This document shows positions 5,641-9,614 of a stretch of DNA of 9,614 nucleotides, piece after piece. Every line of letters starts with the position of its first letter. Position 1 is the first letter of the stretch. Source of the stretch: Tepidisphaeraceae bacterium (lineage in GTDB: Bacteria > Planctomycetota > Phycisphaerae > Tepidisphaerales > Tepidisphaeraceae). The notes under the pieces are model-generated. The model ran no database searches. It saw only the letters and a program-made list of their open reading frames with translations, and had not been told where the DNA came from. A program made the translations under genes and the position numbers. The DNA is taken from positions 1-9,614 of the forward strand of contig JANWHF010000016.1 of the NCBI GenBank assembly GCA_025450555.1, read 5' to 3'.

Positions 5641-6390
5641 ATGCCTGATGCGCCACCTCCGACCAGCGTTCCGCCTGACGCCCAGTCGCAGCACGACGAA
5701 GCGCTGGCTCATCTGTTCAAGATGTCCACGACGTCCGCAGGCGGCCAGGAATACGTCGCGATCAACGCTACGTCCATCGCCTCGGTTCTCATAGGCGTGG
5801 CCAGCGTGCTGGTGTTCCTGTCAGATGTACTGTTTATCGTTCCGCTGGCAGGGCTGGTGTGCGCGATTGTCGCGCTCATTCAGATTCGTCGCAGCAGTGG
5901 CACTCAAACGGGAACGGCTTTTGCCGTGGCGGGGCTGGTGCTGTCGCTGGGCATCGGCGGATTCAAGCTCGGCCAGAAACTGCTCATTTCTCACGAGGCA
6001 AACAAAGACACCGTCGTCATTGCCGACATCCTTCAACGGCTGGGAGCGGATCTTCATAGTGCTCGATACGATGATGCATACGACGACTTCTTTTCACCCG
6101 AGTTCAAAAGAGAAGTGGATCGCAAGACCTTTGCCGCCACCTTTCAGCAGCTCCAGAACCTCGCGGAGTATGGCCCGATCGAATACGCCAAATGGAACGG
6201 TGAGCCGGTCAATTATGATGAGATCGGTAATTCAGGCGTGAAGGACGCGACCGCGATGGCGATGGTTAAATTCAAAAGAAATGCCATGTCGGCACGTCCA
6301 CTTTTCGTTTTCTCCAACCGCGACGGGACGTGGAAGATCGATGAATGCACGTTCTTCCAAACTAAAAAGAAGAAGAAAGCGGCTCAATAA
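5641..6390 (+). CDS. DUF4190-like membrane protein with C-terminal NTF2-like domain
   Basis: The 249-residue protein has a Pro-rich cytoplasmic N-terminus (MPDAPPPTSVPPDAQSQ), then a hydrophobic module at about 40-112 with two or three membrane segments (near 44-62, 64-82, 92-110). The module carries the DUF4190 pattern: SIAS...IG, ALIQIRRSSGTQTG and FAVAGLVLSLGIG. The C-terminal domain (about 123-240) has the helix-rich start and curved-sheet pattern of NTF2-like/DUF3887 folds: ADILQRLGADLHSARYDDAY, then FFSPEFKREV, and a final strand GTWKIDECTFF. The tail is strongly basic (TKKKKKAAQ). NTF2-like domains behind DUF4190 are probably extracytoplasmic and may bind a ligand or partner; no catalytic residues stand out. 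ATG 5641 is preferred over the in-frame TTG 5575, whose extra 22 residues show no conserved character. A clear Shine-Dalgarno is lacking. Confidence 0.82.
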   Translation: MPDAPPPTSVPPDAQSQHDEALAHLFKMSTTSAGGQEYVAINATSIASVLIGVASVLVFLSDVLFIVPLAGLVCAIVALIQIRRSSGTQTGTAFAVAGLVLSLGIGGFKLGQKLLISHEANKDTVVIADILQRLGADLHSARYDDAYDDFFSPEFKREVDRKTFAATFQQLQNLAEYGPIEYAKWNGEPVNYDEIGNSGVKDATAMAMVKFKRNAMSARPLFVFSNRDGTWKIDECTFFQTKKKKKAAQ

Positions 6391-6535
6391 GCGCTTCAAG
6401 CCACCTCCACCAGTCGTCCGATAACATTTGTGCCGGACAGTCGCTTCATTGCGCCTGCCCGCTATTCCTTACCTAGGGCCGCCAAACGGTCGATACGCCC
6501 GTGGGGAAATGCTCCCCTCAACAAGGTAGGGTTTC
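6391..6535. other. Intergenic gap upstream of the TolB-like gene
   Basis: This 145-bp gap holds no ORF of interest and no convincing -35/-10 pair. A short hairpin GGGGA-AATGC-TCCCC (6503-6517) stands just before the ribosome-binding site AAGGTAGGG of the TolB-like gene. A 5-bp stem GTCCG/CGGAC is also visible around 6417-6440. Neither is followed by a U-tract, so no terminator is assigned after the DUF4190-like gene. Confidence 0.4.
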
Positions 6536-7762
6536 ATGGCACGGATGAGCCACGGTCGTAAAACGTCGTTTGACGCGCTCTTGTGGGCGGGTGCAATGGT
6601 TCTGGCGGCGGTGACCGCGGCCGGTTGTGCTCAATTCTGCGCCTCGGGCGGACCTGGACATGCCGTTGCGTCGTCGCATGGCGGTAAGTCCACTTCCAAG
6701 GCCGTCGCACAGGATAGCGCGGTCGAGTTTCCCACTGCGCCGCCTCAAAACGTAAACATCTTTGGTGAAGTGAACGGCGCCCATCGGCAGGCTGCCACGC
6801 CGATCAGCGAGGTCGGCTTTCAGCAGCACACCTTCACCGATGAAGGCTACGACAGCGACATCACTGTGGATCCGACCGGCAAGTGGATCGCGTTCTCAAG
6901 CACGCGCCACAGCGAGCATCCCAGCATTTACCTCCAGCGCGTCAACGGCACGACCGTCACGCAATTGACCAGCGATTCGGACGACGACTATCCGGCCTTC
7001 AGCCCCGACGGCAAGCAGATTGCGTTCAGCTCGACACGCGCGGGTCTCTGGCAGATTTACACGATGGACGTTGATGGCAGGAATGTCGTGCAGGTCACGA
7101 CCGGCACGTCGCAATGCATCCATCCCAGCTTCAGTCCCGACGGCTCGAGGCTGGTCTATAGCAGCCTCGGCTCGCGGAGCGGGCAATGGGAACTGTGGAC
7201 CGTGAATCTCCAGACCGGTGAGCGTCGCATGATCGGCTACGGCCTATTCCCCGTCTGGTCGCCGGACCGGAACGTCGATCGCATCGCCTTCCAGCGCGCC
7301 CGCCAGCGCGGCTCGCGCTGGTTCAGCGTCTGGACGCTGGATCTGATTGATGGCGAAGCACGCCGACTGACCGAAATTGCCGTCAGCTCCAATGCCGCGA
7401 TCATCTCGCCGACCTGGAGTCCGGATGGCAGGCGTCTCGCATTTACTACGGTGCTTTCGCCGACGCATGCCAGCGGTGCGAATCTTCACGGCCAGACCGA
7501 CATCTGGACCATCGACGCCGACGGCATCAACCGCCAGCGGCTGACGGACGGCCGCGGCACCAACCTGACACCGTGCTGGGGCAGCGATAAGCGGATTTTC
7601 TTCATCAGCGACCGTGGCGGCGCCGAATGCGTCTGGTCGGTTCGAGCCGATACAGATCGTCGAACGACCGTCGCGCAGAGCAATGACAAAAAGCCGGCGG
7701 CGGCGGGGCACAACGAACCGCAGGCCGTCGGCTCGACCGATCCGCACGAAGTGGATCACTAA
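6536..7762 (+). CDS. TolB-like beta-propeller lipoprotein (PD40/WD40-like repeats)
   Basis: A 408-residue secreted protein. The N-terminus has a basic patch, a hydrophobic stretch and the lipobox TAAGC, with the lipidated cysteine at residue 31. After a low-complexity linker (about 32-95), roughly six PD40-type propeller blades follow, marked by the S-PDG-K/R-IAF motif: ITVDPTGKWIAFSS (109-122), PAFSPDGKQIAFSS (153-166), PSFSPDGSRLVYSS (197-210), a degenerate PVWSPDRNVDRIAF (239-252), PTWSPDGRRLAFTT (292-305) and PCWGSDKRIFFIS (346-358). The other half of each blade reads IYTMDVDG, LWTVNLQTG or IWTIDADGINRQRLT. These blades are typical of TolB and Pal-associated propellers that work in the periplasm. 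TolB's own N-terminal domain is missing here; a protein with a comparable fold is encoded next door (7834-8580). ATG 6536 is preceded by AAGGTAGGG, a good Shine-Dalgarno. The gene name tolB is not applied because orthology is unproven. Confidence 0.88.
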   Translation: MARMSHGRKTSFDALLWAGAMVLAAVTAAGCAQFCASGGPGHAVASSHGGKSTSKAVAQDSAVEFPTAPPQNVNIFGEVNGAHRQAATPISEVGFQQHTFTDEGYDSDITVDPTGKWIAFSSTRHSEHPSIYLQRVNGTTVTQLTSDSDDDYPAFSPDGKQIAFSSTRAGLWQIYTMDVDGRNVVQVTTGTSQCIHPSFSPDGSRLVYSSLGSRSGQWELWTVNLQTGERRMIGYGLFPVWSPDRNVDRIAFQRARQRGSRWFSVWTLDLIDGEARRLTEIAVSSNAAIISPTWSPDGRRLAFTTVLSPTHASGANLHGQTDIWTIDADGINRQRLTDGRGTNLTPCWGSDKRIFFISDRGGAECVWSVRADTDRRTTVAQSNDKKPAAAGHNEPQAVGSTDPHEVDH

Positions 7763-7795
7763 GGCTGTTGGTGTCCGTGTAGAAACGAATTGTTC

Positions 7796-7813
7796 CCGGC
7801 ATCGGCCGGTTTT
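7796..7813 (+). terminator. Weak hairpin with short T-tract after the TolB-like gene
   Basis: CCGGC (7796-7800) pairs with GCCGG (7805-7809) around an ATCG loop, followed directly by TTTT. The stem is only five base pairs, so it may attenuate rather than stop transcription into the following lipoprotein gene. Confidence 0.3.
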
Positions 7814-7833
7814 GGATTAGACGAGGAAGCTTC

Positions 7834-8580
7834 ATGGACGAAGCGAACATTAAAGCGCGGAGCGCAATCCTGGTGGGGCTGCTGGCGATGCTGTCGCTGC
7901 TCCCCGCCTGCCAGATGACACCCCAGTATGGCACGGAAGATCCGCTCTATCTGTCGGCAAGACAGCGGCAGGTCTGGGCGGTGGCGCCAGCCATCAACCT
8001 GAGTGGCGAGCATGAAGTCGATCCGCTGCTCCAAGCCGATCTGCTTTACTCGCAGTTGCAGCAGGTGCATGGGGTGACGGTGATCCCGGTGAACCGGGTC
8101 GTCGAAGTGTATGCCGGGCTGCATCTGGAAAAAGTGCAGACGCCGGAGCAGGCGTCGCTCGTGTGCGACCTGCTGGGATGCGATGCCCTGGTCGTGCCGA
8201 CGATCACGGCATATGACCCATACAACCCGCCCAAGCTGGGGGGCTCGATTCAGGTATTTCGTAAGCCACGCGGATATGCAAGGCCGGAAAACGTCGATCC
8301 GCGCGAGCTGGCTCGACAGGCCGGCATGCGCGCGACCGAATCGCTGCCGACGCCGCAGGGTCAGTTCCTGCAGGCGGTCGGGATGTTCGATGCGGCCAAT
8401 GGAAGCGTACGCGAAAAGCTCGATGCCTATGCGCACGGTCGTAATGACCCCGCGGGGCCGATGGGAGTGAAGGAGTATTACGTCAGCATGGATCGCTATT
8501 GCGGGTTCTTCTACAACGCAATGATCAGCGACGTGCTGAAGCAGATCAGGGAGCAGGCGATCAAGCATCAGAGCGCCTGA
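7834..8580 (+). CDS. Lipoprotein with LpoB/CsgG/TolB-N-like domain, function unknown
   Basis: A 248-residue lipoprotein. The signal peptide ends in the lipobox LPAC, with Cys26 as lipidation site; the next residue is Gln, not an inner-membrane-retaining Asp. The region from about 45 to 142 has the strand-helix-strand rhythm of the LpoB/CsgG/TolB-N group: QVWAVAPAINLSGEHEVDPL, then LLYSQLQQVHGVTVIPVNRV, then ACDLLGCDALV-type text (read here as LVCDLLGCDALVVPTITAYD). The C-terminal half (about 143-248) is unfamiliar but carries FDAANGSVREKLDAYAHGRND, split here at FDAANGSVREKL, and a helical end. Proteins of this fold often act as outer-membrane-anchored activators or as secretion/polymerisation partners. 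AGGAAG sits just upstream of ATG 7834, supporting the start. The gene follows the TolB-like propeller by 71 bp and precedes a small gene by 17 bp, so the three may form an operon. The fold assignment is from pattern only. Confidence 0.75.
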   Translation: MDEANIKARSAILVGLLAMLSLLPACQMTPQYGTEDPLYLSARQRQVWAVAPAINLSGEHEVDPLLQADLLYSQLQQVHGVTVIPVNRVVEVYAGLHLEKVQTPEQASLVCDLLGCDALVVPTITAYDPYNPPKLGGSIQVFRKPRGYARPENVDPRELARQAGMRATESLPTPQGQFLQAVGMFDAANGSVREKLDAYAHGRNDPAGPMGVKEYYVSMDRYCGFFYNAMISDVLKQIREQAIKHQSA

Positions 8581-8597
8581 AGGATGGGAGAATGCAG

Positions 8598-8816
8598 ATG
8601 GCTGAGAAGAAAATGCTGAGCCTTGTGAAGGGAAAGCACCATTTCTGTTTCCGCTACGAAGCCGGCGAGGAAAAAGCCGTCCTCGATGCGATGACGGAAA
8701 TGGTGGATCGGCGCGAGCTTGGATTCGATTGGTTCGACGCCGCGGTCCTATCACATCAACTTGGCGAGCATTTGGCAAAAGAATTAAAGACCTATTTGCC
8801 GAAGAAAGCAGCGTGA
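8598..8816 (+). CDS. Small hypothetical protein, 72 aa
   Basis: A 72-residue soluble protein, MAEKKMLSLVKGKHHFCFRY followed by EAGEEKAVLDAMTEMVDRR and a distinctive GFDWFDAAVLSHQLGEHLAKEL. It reads as a beta strand (HHFCFRY) followed by two amphipathic helices with a conserved-looking FDWFDAAVLSHQLG turn. I recall short planctomycetal proteins with this same core but no known role. No signal peptide or membrane segment is seen. ATG 8598 is preferred over ATG 8592 because GGGAG (8586-8590) then stands 7 nt away rather than directly adjacent. It follows the lipoprotein gene by 17 bp, so co-transcription is likely, yet the product should be cytoplasmic. Confidence 0.8.
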   Translation: MAEKKMLSLVKGKHHFCFRYEAGEEKAVLDAMTEMVDRRELGFDWFDAAVLSHQLGEHLAKELKTYLPKKAA

Positions 8817-9000
8817 AGAAGTAGTTGATAATGTTTGAGTGACTCGATGCCGGCCCGATAACAAAAAAGGCCGGTGCGAATCGCGAAACACTGTCAACTG
8901 CCCCTTGAGACGAGGATCGGCTCATGGGCGGGCCACCGGAAACGCCGGCCGCGTGGCAATCAACTCTGGTTCAGGATCCCATGCGCCGCGTCCGGTACCT
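8817..9000. other. Intergenic region before the recombinase gene
   Basis: This 184-bp gap contains a GC-rich hairpin, CCGGCC (8850-8855) pairing with GGCCGG (8869-8874) around the loop CGATAACAAAAAA. It lacks a following U-tract on either strand, so it is a poor terminator candidate. No good promoter was recognised, and no coding frame in the gap looks real. Confidence 0.4.
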
Positions 9001-9614
9001 ATGAATACCGCCACCGCCCCCGTCACCGCAGCACAGTTCCCTGCGCTGTCCAAGCCGGCTACGAACGAAAAGCAGTTCACCCCCTTGGTCAGCCAGTTTC
9101 TGGACTACCTGCGGTTGGAAAAACATTTCAGCGATTACACCGTCAAGAGCTACGGCGCCGACCTCGTGCAGTTTGGCCAGTTTCTGGCCGGCGAGATCGG
9201 TCCCGCTGCCGCCTCCACGCCCGCCGACGCTTCGCCTGCAAAGGTGTTGCCGGCGGAAGTGGACGAGCGCAGCGTGCGCTGCGAGCCGCTGACGATTCGC
9301 GAGTTCCTGGCTTATCTGTACGGCCAGAACTACACCAAGAGCACCACCGCCCGAAAACTGGCGACGCTCCGGAGCTTCTACAAATTCCTGATCCGCCGTG
9401 GACTGGTCAGCGCTAATCCGCTGTCCACCATCCGCACGCCCAAGCAGGACAAGCGCCTGCCCAAGTGCCTGGATCTGGATCAAGTTCAGAAGCTGCTCGA
9501 TGCGCCTGGCGATGCCGACCTGCTGTCGGCCCGCGACAAGGCGATGCTCGAGGTGCTCTATTCCAGCGGCATTCGCGTCAGCGAACTGGTCGAGCTGGAA
9601 ATGGGCGACCTGGA
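9001..9614 (+). CDS. Tyrosine recombinase, XerC/XerD type, 5' part only
   Basis: The frame from ATG 9001 stays open to the window end, giving 204 residues without a stop. After a short N-terminal leader, the SAM-like core-binding domain is clear: FLDYLRLEKHFSDYTVKSYG (33-52) and LVQFGQFL, later TIREFLAYLYGQNYTKSTTA and RKLATLRSFYKFLIRRGLVS followed by NPLSTIRTPKQDKRLPK. The catalytic domain begins with LDLDQVQKLLDAP and reaches the first active-site arginine at residue 192 in YSSGIRVSELVELE. The later His, Arg, His and Tyr lie outside the window. Between residues 64 and 97 there is an Ala/Pro-rich insertion (GPAAASTPADASPAKVLPAE) absent from compact XerC/D proteins. XerC/D enzymes resolve chromosome dimers at dif; the choice between XerC, XerD and a mobile-element integrase cannot be made from half a protein. 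No clear Shine-Dalgarno precedes the start. Confidence 0.9.
   Translation, partial: MNTATAPVTAAQFPALSKPATNEKQFTPLVSQFLDYLRLEKHFSDYTVKSYGADLVQFGQFLAGEIGPAAASTPADASPAKVLPAEVDERSVRCEPLTIREFLAYLYGQNYTKSTTARKLATLRSFYKFLIRRGLVSANPLSTIRTPKQDKRLPKCLDLDQVQKLLDAPGDADLLSARDKAMLEVLYSSGIRVSELVELEMGDL

Noticed and set aside
6503..6517. Hairpin GGGGA-AATGC-TCCCC before the TolB-like gene, considered as a riboswitch expression platform
   Set aside because: Five base pairs only, and no aptamer-like conserved structure upstream; listed only as a note in the intergenic entry.
8850..8874. GC-rich hairpin considered as terminator or recombination (dif-like) site
   Set aside because: No U-tract on either strand, and no 28-bp dif-like arrangement of two 11-bp Xer-binding arms around a 6-bp centre could be recognised.
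7759..8925. 388-residue minus-strand ORF covering the lipoprotein and small-protein genes
   Set aside because: Its composition is that of an antisense shadow in GC-rich DNA, while the + frames have lipobox, ribosome-binding sites and protein-like patterns.
8874..9416. 180-residue + frame over the recombinase start
   Set aside because: Arg-rich out-of-frame shadow of the Xer-type gene, which has unmistakable family motifs in the other frame.

Overview
The window looks like a piece of chromosome from a planctomycete-type bacterium, possibly Phycisphaerae-like. This is a judgement from gene content and remembered family resemblance, not from a marker gene. The pointers are moderately high GC, a very large two-FtsX-domain permease, a DUF4190-plus-NTF2-like membrane protein, several short lipoproteins and small orphan proteins, and a palindromic GTAGCACAG...CTGTG dispersed repeat of a kind I associate with planctomycetes and verrucomicrobia. 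No rRNA, tRNA, CRISPR array, IS element or prophage was seen.

Region 1 (1-4828) is an envelope-type operon on the + strand. It holds the 3' part of a GT4-family glycosyltransferase, overlapping by ATGA with a LolD/MacB-type ABC ATPase, followed by a 1124-residue FtsX-like permease with ten predicted membrane segments. A long palindromic repeat pair (1359-1414) sits exactly at the ATPase/permease junction and supplies the ATPase stop codon.

Region 2 (4829-5640) starts with an intergenic stretch holding two TTGACA boxes and two matching palindromes (AATCGNNCGATT). A 67-residue lipoprotein gene follows, then a strong hairpin terminator, then a small minus-strand gene (5317-5505) convergent with the lipoprotein. 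The 135 bp after that is a divergent promoter region.

Region 3 (5641-8816) is on the + strand: a DUF4190-like membrane protein with a C-terminal NTF2-like domain; a TolB-like beta-propeller lipoprotein; a lipoprotein whose N-terminal half resembles the LpoB/CsgG/TolB-N fold; and a 72-residue small protein. The last two are closely spaced and probably co-transcribed.

Region 4 (9001-9614) is the 5' part of a XerC/XerD-type tyrosine recombinase running off the window end.

Taken together the region is dominated by envelope functions: sugar transfer, extraction or export of a lipophilic substrate, and three lipoproteins. It is closer to an ordinary chromosomal neighbourhood than to a mobile or defence island. 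The most interesting items are the covarying palindromic repeat pair, the paired palindromes in the promoter region at 4828-4893, and the tandem of a propeller lipoprotein with a TolB-N/LpoB-like lipoprotein.
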